From Welwitschia mirabilis (lineage: Eukaryota > Gnetophyta > Gnetopsida > Welwitschiales): DNA of 64,000 nucleotides. Both the position numbers and the translations under genes were made by a program. The notes beneath the pieces were generated by a model. That model was given only the letters and a program-made list of their open reading frames with translations, was not told where the DNA came from and searched no databases. This document shows, piece by piece, positions 49,891 through 60,750 of this stretch (position 1 is its first letter; every line of letters starts with the position of its first letter). Where the stretch lies: contig JBOZIK010000001.1 in assembly GCA_051453625.1 (NCBI GenBank), positions 99,233,891 to 99,297,890 of the forward strand, in the 5' to 3' direction.

Positions 49891-51420
49891 TATTGGAAAA
49901 TCTACTTTTTATGATTCCACTTATTGAACATTTTGTGTCATTATGTCAATTGGTTATTACAAGTAAATCAAATCTTAAATTCACTGGATCATGATGTATA
50001 TTTAGAGACAACATCTCATGAAAAGGATTAGATGATGACATATAAAATAATAAGACATCTCAAATTAAGACATTTGTAAATATAAAGATGTCTTACATGT
50101 ATTGGAAAATAAGTGACAAGCTAAAAGATAACTATCATATTCAAGACAACTGAAGTGAGAGTTAAATCCAACAAAGATGAAGAGATCTACACACTTGAAG
50201 ACATCTATATGAGATGAAAGAGGTAATAGTGTTAATTTGATTTTTAACTAATATCTTACATTTTAGATGAGCTATGAACTTATACATCACAGATTCATGA
50301 TCATAAAGGTCTAGGATACTATAGTGTAAAATTCATCAAAATTTGGGTAAGTTGATTGGAGACATCTACAAAAGTAAAGAAGTTTAAAGTGAAGATGTCT
50401 ATAAAATTGAAGATGTCTTGAACTAAAGTTTACATCAATTAAAAGTAAAGTTACATTCTCAAATAATAAATGTTGAATATCCATTACATGGTAATTATAA
50501 AATCAAACAACTACCTTTCAAGCTTAAATAGCTAGATGTTATTCAACTCTATAAAGCCTTAATGTTATGAAACAATTAAGAACTTTTTGGTACCTTATTA
50601 AATCAATCAAATATATAGATCTTTGAAAGCATAAATTAAGGGAACCTCTCACAAAGAAATCAAAAGATTTATTAGTAATGAGCTAGCATTGTTTTCATCT
50701 CTTGCACATAAATCTTCATTACTTCACTCTTCACTCATACTCATGATAATAATAATAACAACTTTAAGGAGATTAAATTTTCACCAAATCAATATCTTTA
50801 ATCTTGTTTTTGTATTGTATTTTTGATTATTCATTATGAACTATCTCATCATTGAATATTGTTATAAAGTCCAATTTATTGAACATCAAATACTTTGTAA
50901 AGTAATACTTTTAGGGGTGTGCATTTTACATTGTGCTTTTAAGCACTTGGTTAATATAATATTATTGGTAAGCCAAAAAATCATTATTCCTCATGAGGAA
51001 GAGATTGCTGCCTTGTGAGGATAATTTCATTATTATAAAGGTTTGTAATGTACCTATGAAAACAATTGTTTCCTTGAGGAAGAGAGAGTTCTATCTTACA
51101 AGGAGACTTTTAATATTGTAAAGGTTCATGCTATACCTATCAAAATCACTATTCCCTTTAGGAGGACAGAGTGCTACCTTGTGAGGAGTCGTCACTTATC
51201 GTAAGATTGGTAATGTATTAGAAAACCACTATTTTCTTATAGGTCAAGAATATCTAGAGGTGTGAGTAAAATATATCCTTTATGTGTGGACGCATCCAAG
51301 TTGGAAAATCACATTATTTAGTAAGATGTTTTAATTGTACATTTATACATTTATATTTTTAATTTTTATTTACTGAAACTCATTCACTCCTCCCCTCTGA
51401 GTTCAAATTGATCCTCAACA
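49891..51420 (+). repeat. 3' LTR of element C
   Basis: 1530 bases, homologous to 45612-47200 and, reversed, to the LTRs of A and B. It has AGACATCTTT-type words at 50040-50430 and the 78-base tandem units at 50985-51240. It ends CCTCCCCTCTGAGTTC... CCTCAACA. Confidence 0.85.
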
Positions 51421-52113
51421 AGAATAATGGGTAATACTATTTGTATACATAAAGTATTAATATCTTAGTTTGTAGTTCCATTTGTTGAGTAAGAAGGTTA
51501 AAGTTCTTGTTATATCTTCATTGTATCCCAAGATACTTTTATCATTTGATAATCTACACTATCCAAGCATTAAATTAAAGGTATCCTTCCCTTGGGTGAA
51601 TTTTTCATTGGTCTTCTCTAAATCAGATAGTTCGTATCTTATAGAGTTTAATTTACACATTAGTCCACTAACCTCATCTTTAAGATTTGAGTTTTCTATT
51701 TATTGCTAATATTCTTTTCTACTTATAAGCTTCTTCATGAGTATGAAATACATTTTTCATTTTAATACATACCTTTATTAGCTTAATACACTCATAAAAA
51801 ATTAGTTCATAACTTTCTTCAAGATTCAAACTTATGTTGTCTTTGCTATGTATTTCATCTTCTTCTTCTATCTCATCTTTTTATTCTTAAGAATGCGTAA
51901 TAGCCATGAGAGTAAGATATGTTTCTTCATTGGACACCTTTCTTCTTGTTGTAGTTTTTATAAATCTTTCTTCTTCATTTATCCAATCTAATATTATAAA
52001 AACATCCATATTCTTATCTTCTAATAGGCATAGTTTGTCCATTTGAGGAGCAGAGATCTGATAAATGACATTCCTTTCATAGTTCACTTAAGAAAGTTAC
52101 TCATTTTTATGAG
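51421..52113 (-). pseudogene. Element B gag, N-terminal and coiled-coil parts
   Basis: Near 52085 the minus strand has the gag start block (SFIRSLL.KWTNYAY in one frame), then a jump to the charged C-terminal part (KMKNVFHTHEEAYK-like near 51720-51760, WNYKLRY near 51475). The middle of gag, present in A at about 39100-39700, is missing, a deletion of roughly 0.8 kb. The frame open at 51887-52087 is shifted against the start block. Element C separates this piece from the zinc knuckle at 45457. Confidence 0.7.
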
Positions 52114-52130
52114 TGTCCACTCTAATACCA
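52114..52130 (-). promoter_or_regulatory. Primer binding site of element B
   Basis: The minus strand reads TGGTATTAGAGTGG beside the 5' LTR. Eleven of the first twelve bases agree with the plant tRNA-Met site TGGTATCAGAGC. Confidence 0.8.
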
Positions 52131-53457
52131 CTTAAGGATCGATTTAAACTTAGAAGGGAAGGTGAATAAGTTTCACCAAATAAAATCTTAAACTAAAACA
52201 AAACAAAAATGCTTAATGATAATACATATTACTAAAATAACATGGTTTTTCACCCTGGGTACATCCACACACAGAGGATAGCTTCTACTCATAGTTATAG
52301 ATATTTTTAACCTACAAGAAAATATTGGTTTTCTAGCATAGCATAACCTTACAATAAGTGATAGTATACTTGCAAGGTAGCCCTCTCTCTTCATTAAGGA
52401 AATAATGGTTTTCATAGGCACACCATAAATCTTTATAATAATGAGAGTCTCCTTACAGGGTAGTACTCTCTCCTTCATAAAGAAAATAATGGTTTTATAG
52501 CTCATTAATAACCTTACATTAAACAAGTATCTAAAAGTACAATATCAAATTCACATCCCTTTAAATATTGCCTTACAAAGTATTTAATATTTAAAATGGA
52601 CCTAAAACAATATTAAAAACAAGATAGTTCATAATGAATAAATAAAAATACAACATAACAATAAGCCTGAAGAAGTTACTTTGATGAACATTTAAGGTTT
52701 TGAAGTTATTTCTATTATTATGAGTATAAATGAAGAATGAAGTAATAAAGATCAAAGTCTAAGAAATGAAAACAATGCTAGCTTCTTGCTAATGAACTTT
52801 ATAATTTATTCAANNNNNNNNNNNNNNNNNNNNNNNNNNNNNNNNNNNNNNNNNNNNNNNNNNNNNNNNNNNNNNNNNNNNNNNNNNNNNNNNNNNNNNN
52901 NNNNNNNNNNNNNNNNNNNNNNNNNNNNNNNNNNNNNNNNNNNNNNNNNNNNNNNNNNNNNNNNNNNNNNNNNNNNNNNNNNNNNNNNNNNNNNNNNNNN
53001 NNNNNNNNNNNNNNNNNNNNNNNNNNNNNNNNNNNNGTACAAATTCATAGCTCACCTAAAACATAAGATAGTGGTTAAAAATCAAATTGACTCTATTACC
53101 TTTTTTAGCTTAGTATAGACATCTTCAAATATGTAGACGTCTTTATCTGTGTTAGGTTTAATTCTTAGTTTAATCATCTTGAATATTATTATTGTATTTT
53201 AACCTATTACTTGATTTATAGTAGATGCAAGATGTCTTTAAATTTCTAAATGTCTTTACTTGAGACATATTTAATTTTCCAAATGTTTTCAAACAATTGA
53301 TTTTTTTGATTAGCATATGATCCTTTTCATAAGATGTTGTCTTTGGAGATCCATCCTCACTTAATACCTATCAAGCTCNNNNNNNNNNTAATGGCCTATT
53401 TACACAATTACATAAAATATTTGATAAGTAAGAGAATAAAAACTAGATTTTACAATA
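52131..53457 (-). repeat. 5' LTR of element B
   Basis: The partner of 40135-41561. It is interrupted by gaps at 52814-53036 and 53379-53388. The tandem units lie at about 52315-52510. The open frame at 52188-52526 lies in these repeats and is not a gene. Confidence 0.85.
52814..53036. other. Assembly gap (223 N)
   Basis: A run of N in the B 5' LTR. Confidence 0.95.
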
Positions 53458-53462
53458 AGTAC

Positions 53463-54626
53463 TCTATTCCCCTTAGGGATATTTAATAAATCAAAAATAG
53501 AAATGTTCTCATAAGTACTTACAAAGATGCATCTATACAAAGGTTACCTTACAATATCAAAACCTAGCAAGGCATCATATGATTGAAAATAAGACTTGAA
53601 CTATAATGAGTGTATGCAAAAATATGATAGTATGACAATTTAAGTTTTAATATATAATGATAAAAAATGAAATAACAAGCCTAAAAAGATGTCTCTTTGA
53701 TGAATTGCTTAAGTTATTCCTTATTCTTATCATTCATAAGTGTCAAAAATCAAAGTGTTACAGCTTTGTAAGATTCAATGATTGAGTAATTTATTCAACA
53801 AATAGTCTTTTGTAAAAGAAAGCTAAAATCTATGTGTGTAGTACTAATAATCCATGTGACTTTTTATTTTATTCTCTCTTTATGCTCTTTAGATGTTTGA
53901 TGTCTCTCTTGCTATTGCTCTAGAGATATAGCCATTTGAAAACATGTAACTGCTGTATAATAGATAGAAACAACTGAGCTTTGGGCATTTAATGATTATT
54001 TTATTTTCCATAAATTTTTAAGATATGTGTCTTTGAAATGATAAACATACCTTGTTAGGCATATGTCTTCAATGTAGAAGAGATCTCTGGTCAAACTACC
54101 CAAATTTTGATTTAAAAACTATAGTTTATATAACTATTAGTAATTATGAATTTAAGGTAAAGAACTTGATTGATTTCCTAAGATGTAGATAATTTAACAA
54201 AATAGAATTTATCTCTATTACCTATTCTAGTTTAGTGTACATGTCATTAACTATGTAGACATCTTCCGATAGTTAAAGCAACATAGATGTCTTTAATGTG
54301 ATAGAAGTCTTTCACCTATTTCTTATCTTAATATAGACATCTTTATTAATATAAACATATTTTTTTGTAATGCAGTCTAGTTCAAGATAGATATATTTGA
54401 TATAGCAGGCATCTTTCCCATAGATGCCTTCACATGTGCAGACATTTGTAATTAGTTTTATTTTTAGATTCATGAAATTTGAGCTGCACCTTTTGTGTAA
54501 TACAAACTTAAGGTTTGACTTAGATTGATGCTTTTTATGATTTAATGTTATTTAATTTAACCTATCTACACAATAGATACATTACATTTGATAAGTGAAA
54601 TCATCAAAACTAAAATTTTACCAACA
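53463..54626 (-). repeat. 5' LTR of element A, second part
   Basis: It continues the LTR broken at 40134, aligns with 29640-30791 and ends CCAACA at 54626. AGACATCTTT-type words lie at 54030-54460. Confidence 0.85.
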
Positions 54627-56437
54627 TTTAGAGTTTGACTCTATTGTGCACATATGCATTGTTTTCTATAGTATTATATTTTTGAGTATTTTAAGCTCTT
54701 TTTTTGAGTTTTTGGAAATTTTTTAAACTTGTAAATCTAAGACTCACCTTTTTTCATTAAATCTAGTTGGGATGTTGAGCAAGATCCCTTGATTTCATCT
54801 TTTGAGCTTTTTCCCCATGTTTTATTGAGCTCCTCTTTTCTTTTTTTGAGTTTTTCTCTTGAGTTTTTGATATTATAAGTTTTGTATGTCAAATCTATCT
54901 CATTAAGTTAAGTTAAAACGTGAAGCAAGATCTAAGTAACTTTATTTTTTTTCTTTTACATAGACTTCATTTGTGATTTAAATAGCATTAAGTATAGTTA
55001 GATAATGAACAAGATATACTTCACTTGACTATATCAACATTAACCCCTTCTCTTGTGTTTTTAATGTGTCTTTCCCTTATTTTCCTTTACTTTTCTTACA
55101 CACTTAATAATTTTGAGTTTAATCATAATTAAGGTCTTAAAAATAAGAAATTTCTGTTTGCCTTAAATACTACTATACTACCAAATTGTATGTATTCGAT
55201 AAGGTATTTTGAGTAGTTTTGCAAGACATTAGATAGGTTTATGTTGAGTTTTGACAATAATGGAGAGCTAAGAAAAATTTCAAAAAAATATGCACTCTTC
55301 ATTAGATTTAATAGCATTTGAAGTAATTTACAATATTTCCTATCTGAGGCAATAATCCTGTAATTAAGGAGGCTAATGCGACACAAAAAATACTTTAGAA
55401 AAAACTATCATCTACCTCATTGTCTAGTAAATAGTATGGATGATAGAAATACTTAAGCAAAGAAGGATGCTTATTGGACTAAATCTAGCAGCTAATGTGA
55501 AACTCATATGATGTGGCATCATCTCCTATGAGGTCTAGATGACTAAGGAAATGACACTTGAGATAAATGCTTCACCAAACTTTACCAAATTCTAGCCATG
55601 TGGCTTACATTTTCTTGCATAGCTATTAGGATTATTTTCATGTCTGTTAGTCATTTTTTATTTTGGGTTCTATTTTGTAATAAATACCTCCTCCATTCTC
55701 AACTCTATTTTCATCTTATTTGGTACTATAAATTCTCGTGGTAAGAGATCGAAGGGTAGGAGATTCATCCATTATTCTTTGTTCAATGTTAATTTATAAT
55801 AATTTGATGGTGTATTTGGAGTTCTATTGCAACATATTTATATAGGTTTGGATGTAATTCTGATGATTATGGAGAGTCGATGAGATGATCATAGAAACAT
55901 GTAATTCTTGGCATAATTGGAGGTATTTCAGGCATGTTCTAATACTAAGTATGTTGGAGGAAGATTAATGATGATGAAGGATGATTTGCTTTACTTGAGG
56001 ATTTTTGTAAGGGTTTCATCCCCTCTGTCATCTCCATTATACATGAGACAATAGCACTGTATTAGCCTATTATAATAACAACAGGGATTGGATCTTAGAG
56101 CTAATGAAGCTCCTTTTCTAAGGAGGTGTCATCCCCACAACATTAGGGATGACAACACATTCGTACCCAACTTTAGGCACAATTGTGAAGTTTGAAGTTG
56201 AATATTTACCTATTATTAAGGGGCATCATCCCTAGTGTCATTCTCATGATAGTCAAAATAACAACTATTTTGCATAAGTAAAATTGAATTATCTTGTAAT
56301 AGGGTCATGCACCCCGCTTGGGATACTAGGGTTTCTTCCCTAACTTCTAGGGTTATGGTTTTAGAACTTTTAATGTAAAACTATAAATACTTTCTTTGTC
56401 CTCATTTCCAATACATATTTTATACTCAATATGCTTG
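54627..56437. other. Flank of element A, no gene recognised
   Basis: The sequence begins with the TTTAG target copy. It is T-rich to about 55100, then mixed. Two related blocks, near 55720-55790 and 56375-56490, share a CTATAAAT box followed by GAAGATTAAAGGATAAGAGG-like words, so parts are probably promoter regions of LTRs. The minus-strand frame at 55129-55386 shows no known motif. Confidence 0.4.
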
Positions 56438-56777
56438 TGATAGAAGATTAAAGGATAAGAGGTCCATCTAGTAGCTATAGAAAGGAGTTTCCTTGGTGTT
56501 AGGCTGAGTCTCTTCCATTGAGATGCTGCTATCTTGTTGTAAGTGGATGTAAAGTTANNNNNNNNNNNNNNNNNNNNNNNNNNNNNNNNNNNNNNNNNNN
56601 NNNNNNNNNNNNNNNNNNNNNNNNNNNNNNNNNNNNNNNNNNNNNNNNNNNNNNNNNTGATAGAAGATTAAAGGATAAGAGGTCCATCTAGTAGCTATAG
56701 AAAGGAGTTTCCTTGGTGTTAGGCCAAGTCTCTTCCATTGAGATGCTGCTATCTTGTTGTAAGTGGATGTAAAGTTA
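56438..56777. repeat. 120-base direct repeat flanking a gap
   Basis: 56438-56557 and 56658-56777 are the same 120 bases except for a two-base difference (CTGAGTC against CCAAGTC). They touch both sides of a 100-N gap. This is the pattern left when two overlapping contigs or haplotypes are joined with a false gap. Confidence 0.85.
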
Positions 56778-57115
56778 TTTGAATCAATATAATTAATCTT
56801 TTCATTCCAATTTTGTTTATGTATCTTTATGATTTAAGTTGATTATAGTTTAAGTGATGATTCTATAATTTATTTAGATTATCAATCAATTTTTGTCAAG
56901 GTTAACTTTGATTAGTTTAGATTTTCATTTTTATTCCATTTCCATTCCACATTACATTCCATATTCTACTTAGTATATCTCATAGTTTACATTAATTAGA
57001 AATGAGTTAAGTACTACTCTTAATTGATTTGAATTATGTAACAGGAGGATTAGGATCCAATAGAATTAATTCCAATTCCATTTGCATTTCCTCTCCATTC
57101 ACTTTACATTGCATT

Positions 57116-57375
57116 TACTACAAGAAATATAGGCTTTTAAGGTGTTTAAAAAGCAATAAAAAAAATGCCTTAAAGGCTTCTAAGGCATTTTTTCACAAAA
57201 TGCTTTAAAAAGCATTACCTTTAAGGAATTTCTAAGGCATTTGAATAAAAATGCCTTAAATGTCTTTTAAGACATTTTTCTGAGAAGCACCTCAAAAGGA
57301 TCTTGAGGTATTTCAAATGAACGCCTTAAAAACTTTCTGAGGCACTTTACTAAATAAACGCCTCAAAAATTCACT
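57116..57375 (+). mobile_element. CACTA-type transposon terminus with subterminal repeats
   Basis: The edge reads TACTACAAGAAATAT, one base from the plant CACTA start CACTACAAGAAA. About 260 bases of short repeats in both orientations follow (AATGCCTTAAA, TTAAGGCATTTT, AACGCCTCAAAA), as in the subterminal regions where CACTA transposase binds. The matching end (TTTCTTGTAGTG) is not seen in the window, though gaps exist, so the extent to the right is open. No transposase coding was recognised in the window. Confidence 0.65.
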
Positions 57376-57906
57376 AATGTTAGGAAAAAAAGACGATTTA
57401 TGCAGTATTTCAATAGCTAGTTGTATAACAGTGCATTTTTTCATGCATATGTAAATATTTATTTAAAGGTTTTAATAGCTATTTATCCATCAGTGCCTGT
57501 TAAAAGTTTGAACTTAAAAAAATTAATCCTTATAGATCCTGGTTGTCAAGCTAGATCTTAAAAGCTAATCCATGGATTTCTTAGCATTGGTATAACTCTA
57601 CACATTACATGATTTGTAGCATGTGATATATTTTCTAAGTTTGAAAATATGTGTCTAGCAACAAATAATTTATGCTAAATAGAAATGAACCATGATTAAG
57701 TACTAAAAAAGAAACCAAAAAGAACATATAGAAGAAATATAACAATTTATAATATTACTCTGAATCCATAAATTAAGTTCACTATATGATAAATAACATG
57801 CACACTTAAATCACCAAGAATATTTAGCAAATGAAATACTTTGATATTTTAAATTTAAAGATGAAAGCAACTCCCAATAATTGTAGATAGTAACAAAACA
57901 ACTTAC
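57376..57906. other. Sequence downstream of the kinase exon, no gene seen
   Basis: I looked here for the next shaggy-like kinase exon (the CDFGSAK block) on the minus strand and did not find it. No repeat from elsewhere in the window is present. Confidence 0.5.
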
Positions 57907-57981
57907 TAGTAGATTATGTGGCTTGATATCACGATGGTAGATACCAACACAATTGTGTATATATGCAAGAGCTCTACAAAT
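57907..57981 (-). pseudogene. Single exon of a GSK3/shaggy-like protein kinase
   Basis: The 25 codons read [16 protein letters not shown], then RDIKPHNLL. This is the catalytic-loop exon of plant shaggy-like (GSK3) kinases, normally [24 protein letters not shown]. Intact splice signals flank it: ...GTTTGTACAG before, GTAAGT after (57906-57901). The HRD triad and the lysine are kept; a conserved cysteine is tyrosine, and Q is H before the catalytic-loop asparagine. In the family the kinase phosphorylates targets in brassinosteroid and other signalling. No neighbouring exon was found, so it is a genomic fragment with its introns, not a retrocopy. It may be captured by the CACTA element. Confidence 0.8.
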
Positions 57982-58550
57982 CTGTACAAACCATAAAACT
58001 AATGGTTCAGAAGTCAAAAAACCTTCCATAAGTCACAATCACATTCATATGACTGTAATACGAAGTTCATTATAGAATGAAAGGACCAAAACACATTCTT
58101 GGATGGAGCTAAATTTGTATAGCATCGTTCATGATGGCATACAATTTTTTAGATTAAAACATGTTTCGTAAGTTAAACTGAGCACTTATTGTTGAAAAAC
58201 TACAACATAATATGCAAATTCAGAATAAGATAGGGCACTCTGGCAAATAAATATTGGAGAGAAGAAAACACGAGAAAACAAGTCCTCGGCAAATTCATGA
58301 AGAAAAAACACCTAGAAAACCAACATAAACCACATAAGTGTATTAATTCAATCACATTCATGTTGCCATAATTAGGAAGTACACTAAAGCATCCAAATTT
58401 AAACCTTGTGCCACATCCATGTTCTAACTGATTTTACCTCAACGAGATCATGATACTTAATAATGTACTGCTTTAAACTAAAGGTATGATTACTCAACTT
58501 TATGGTAAAATTAGTATGCATAACACAAAGAAATAGTAATGGCATAATAG
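57982..58550. other. Sequence between gene fragments, nothing recognised
   Basis: Mixed-composition, intron-like DNA. No kinase exon and no repeat from elsewhere in the window were seen. Confidence 0.45.
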
Positions 58551-58553
58551 ACA

Positions 58554-58800
58554 CTACTTTGCATCGTGTGCTTGCCCTACAAACCACAACTGTTTAAAAT
58601 GATTCTTCATATTTGACATCAAATCCTTTGTATCTCTAACTAAATCCCTAGCAAACCTTGCAAAGTACTCATGAACTCATGGACTCATGGGAGTATTTGG
58701 AAATCTTATAGCGTCATTAGCCCACATAGTCCATTCTTCATCATACCATGAATGAAGAACAGAATGATCCTTGATTATGTGGTACTCCCCTCAGAATCCC
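58554..58800 (-). pseudogene. Unrecognised coding fragment, 80 codons with one stop
   Basis: The minus frame reads EYHIIKDHSVLHSWYDEEW, TMWANDAIRFPNTPMSP, a TGA stop, then VHEYFARFARDLVRDTKDLM, SNMKNHFKQLWFVG, and ends in TAG at 58554. The aromatic- and charge-rich composition looks like real protein. It follows the lysine-rich fragment at 58934-59271 on the same strand and may be its next exon. I do not recognise the family. Confidence 0.5.
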
Positions 58801-58933
58801 GTGATTACCTTCCCTATTAATGACAATTCCAACAACTATCAAGCTGTCTCTTAGAAGGACTATCACCTTATAGAATGCAAAAAGCTTAATACATGATTTT
58901 GAAAACATGGAAAGGCATTACCTACACAAGTAA

Positions 58934-59271
58934 TCATCGTGCATCTTGATGGTACACATTATTTCCTTGGAGAGAACTAAAGGCTTCTCCTCCTACAAAG
59001 AAATAAATGAGCTCCCATGAAGGAAATACACTAGAGAAGAAGATAATCATTGGAAATAGACTCCTAATGGATAGGTCCTTTAACAGCTCAAAATCCTCCT
59101 TGTCCAGTGTGGGGTCCTCTTGTTTCCCCTTGCCTTTGGAACTAGAAGCCTTAGTTGGAGCTATCTCCTTCCATTTGGAAAGGAAGATCTTCACATAGCC
59201 TTCCATCTTCTCCTCCAACTGGCTCCACTCCTCCTTCCTGTCTTCATATCTAATATACAATCTTCCCCCTT
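58934..59271 (-). pseudogene. Unrecognised lysine-rich protein fragment
   Basis: An open frame preceded by a possible acceptor (TTTGTAAG). It begins GRLYIRYEDRKEEWSQLEEK, then MEGYVKIFLSKWKEIAPTK, ASSSKGKGKQED, DKEDFELLKDLSIR: an acidic/basic helical part with a serine-glycine-lysine linker. After LSIR the translation becomes hydrophobic (FPMIIFFSSVFPSW) and is probably intron. I cannot name the protein. The quality of the first 70 codons argues for a true exon. Confidence 0.5.
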
Positions 59272-59904
59272 ACAAATTACATGAGTAATTACTTTGTACG
59301 ATAAATGACAAAGCAAGACGTGGCAATTCGATCCATAGCATGGTCTCACTCAATTTCAGCTTTATCACCCAATATATCTTTTGCAATAATAAATAAATAA
59401 AAACACTGCTAGGAATCCTAAAAATTGCAAACAAAACACATCAGAGACATAAAAGAAAAGTAGTCTGAAAATGGTTCAACATGGAGAACTTAAAATATGT
59501 TTCTTCTAGAATTCTATTTAATCATCCTGCTGACTAAATATCAGGATGAATTGAAATGCATTAGCCTGTGTTTCGAGCATTTCAACTCAAGATGGAGAAA
59601 TGGAGACCTCTTTCAATGGTGGAAAAATTGAAACTAGTCTATCACCATGGTTATCATTAAAGTAGACGCAACACAATCGTCATGAACATGAGAAATGAAG
59701 TCCTTGCTGACCCAAGAGTTAGGAAAATGCTAGTGTAACTAGGAATAAATATTATGTCAAAAAGAGACACCAACAAAATATGATTAACACCATTCTTTAC
59801 ACCCTCACTTCTCTCAATTATGAAGAGAGGTTATATCTCATTTAGATCTATGGACAACAACTTCCAACTAGCTATGTTAGAAATACCCATGAATCTTCTA
59901 AAAC

Positions 59905-60004
59905 TACTCAGTTTTATCACTTGCTCTAAAATGATTTCTATGTTGATTTTGATCTTTGTTGACAGAAAATGAATCCAACTCACTTTCCTCAGAAAATTAA
60001 TGGT
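59905..60004 (-). pseudogene. Second copy of the O-fucosyltransferase C-terminal end
   Basis: The minus strand reads, after an acceptor-like ATTTTAG, GNH, a stop, FSEESELDSFSVNKDQNQHR, then NHFRASDKTE and TAG. The last codons of the O-fucosyltransferase exon at 60751-60850 encode the same peptide with few changes. Here it stands alone, downstream of an intron-like edge. It points to a partial tandem duplication or a haplotype copy placed in series. Confidence 0.65.
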
Positions 60005-60233
60005 TTCCCTAAAATTATCATAACAATAAACAATAATATTAGGATGAAAATGAATTTGGATTCACCTAACAATGCCCCTCAAATTAGTATTACATGCATT
60101 GGTGGTTAGAAAGCATGTATAACCATACATCACATTTACATTATTCTACTTGTACATTATGTGCATTTGTGTGTATCCGCTATTTTTCAACTACTATATG
60201 ATACATTGAGAATGGAAATAACTATTCATATCC

Positions 60234-60550
60234 TTAACAATCTTTTACAAAGTTCATATGTATTAATATTTCTCTATAATTTGTGATTCTAAGTCCACAA
60301 AATTTCCTAGATAATCTAATTGCATATAGCAAAAGTTGAACTTGTATTAATAGTTTTGGAAAGACTGGAAAAATAGATGTTGGTAAGATTTTATTATGAA
60401 AAATAATGGTAAACAGTGAGGAGTAAGCCATCAAAAATTCTAACCTTGAAAACACCAAAACCCATGCATCTATCACAACCAAAATGAGCCCACTAATGAC
60501 AAACACCATAATTAACCCAGTCACCTTTAGCACAACTATCCCAAAGAAAA
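60234..60550 (-). other. Hydrophobic open frame, unrecognised
   Basis: 99 codons with a strongly hydrophobic start (VTGLIMVFVISGLILVVIDA) that could span a membrane. In another frame the same DNA gives a cysteine-rich stretch (DSCAKGDWVNYGVCH, GCDRCMGFGVF) that looks equally protein-like and ends at a possible donor (AAG, GTTAGA). The true frame cannot be decided, and it may be no gene at all. Confidence 0.25.
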
Positions 60551-60592
60551 CAAAAGAAGTTCTAACAAGTCAAATGTACAAAATCTAATGAA

Positions 60593-60594
<2 letters not shown>

Positions 60595-60626
<32 letters not shown>
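60595..60626. repeat. (AT)n microsatellite
   Basis: About 32 bases of pure AT repeats just before a gap. Confidence 0.95.
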
Positions 60627-60633
<7 letters not shown>

Positions 60634-60650
60634 TAAATTAATGGTAAATG

Positions 60651-60750
60651 NNNNNNNNNNNNNNNNNNNNNNNNNNNNNNNNNNNNNNNNNNNNNNNNNN
60701 NNNNNNNNNNNNNNNNNNNNNNNNNNNNNNNNNNNNNNNNNNNNNNNNNN
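60651..60750. other. Assembly gap (100 N)
   Basis: A run of N that ends exactly at the stop codon of the O-fucosyltransferase exon. Confidence 0.95.

Larger units (their letters stand above)
45612..51420 (+). mobile_element. Element C, gag-pol-less relative inserted in gag of B
   Basis: A plus-strand element of 5.8 kb with LTRs of the same family as A and B (45612 to about 47200, and 49891-51420; start TATTGGAAAATCTA, end CCTCAACA). Flanking bases are ATAAT (45607-45611) and AGAAT (51421-51425), a 5-base duplication with one mismatch. The inside, about 47205-49890, has only the extra frame that in A lies after pol. No gag, protease, integrase or RT is present, so C must have been moved by enzymes of a relative. 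Confidence 0.8.
40135..53457 (-). mobile_element. Sirevirus-like copia element B inserted in the 5' LTR of A
   Basis: LTRs are 40135-41561 and 52131-53457. The target duplication AGTAC is exact (40130-40134 and 53458-53462). On removal the two halves of A's LTR align with its other LTR without loss. The internal region is 41562-52130 and itself contains element C (45612-51420). B is closely related to A in LTR and coding sequence but is more deleted: much of gag and the extra frame after pol are gone. Confidence 0.88.
29409..54626 (-). mobile_element. Sirevirus-like copia element A (outer member of a nest)
   Basis: A minus-strand Ty1/copia element whose parts are 29409-40134 and 53463-54626, about 11.9 kb without element B. 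Ends in plus reading are TAAGGATC ... CCAACA. Flanking bases are TCTAG (29404-29408) and TTTAG (54627-54631), a 5-base duplication with one C-to-T change. The order on the minus strand is 5' LTR, primer site, gag, protease, integrase, RT, RNase H, an extra frame, polypurine tract, 3' LTR. The integrase start (GKQIRARFSKKN ... LHLDIFGP) and the long region after pol fit the Sirevirus group. Confidence 0.85.

Noticed and set aside
52188-52526. 112-codon minus-strand frame, and the similar one at 29451-29759
   Set aside because: Both lie in LTR tandem-repeat regions and repeat the same LTR-derived words (RSYPLCVDVPR); no protein family is seen.
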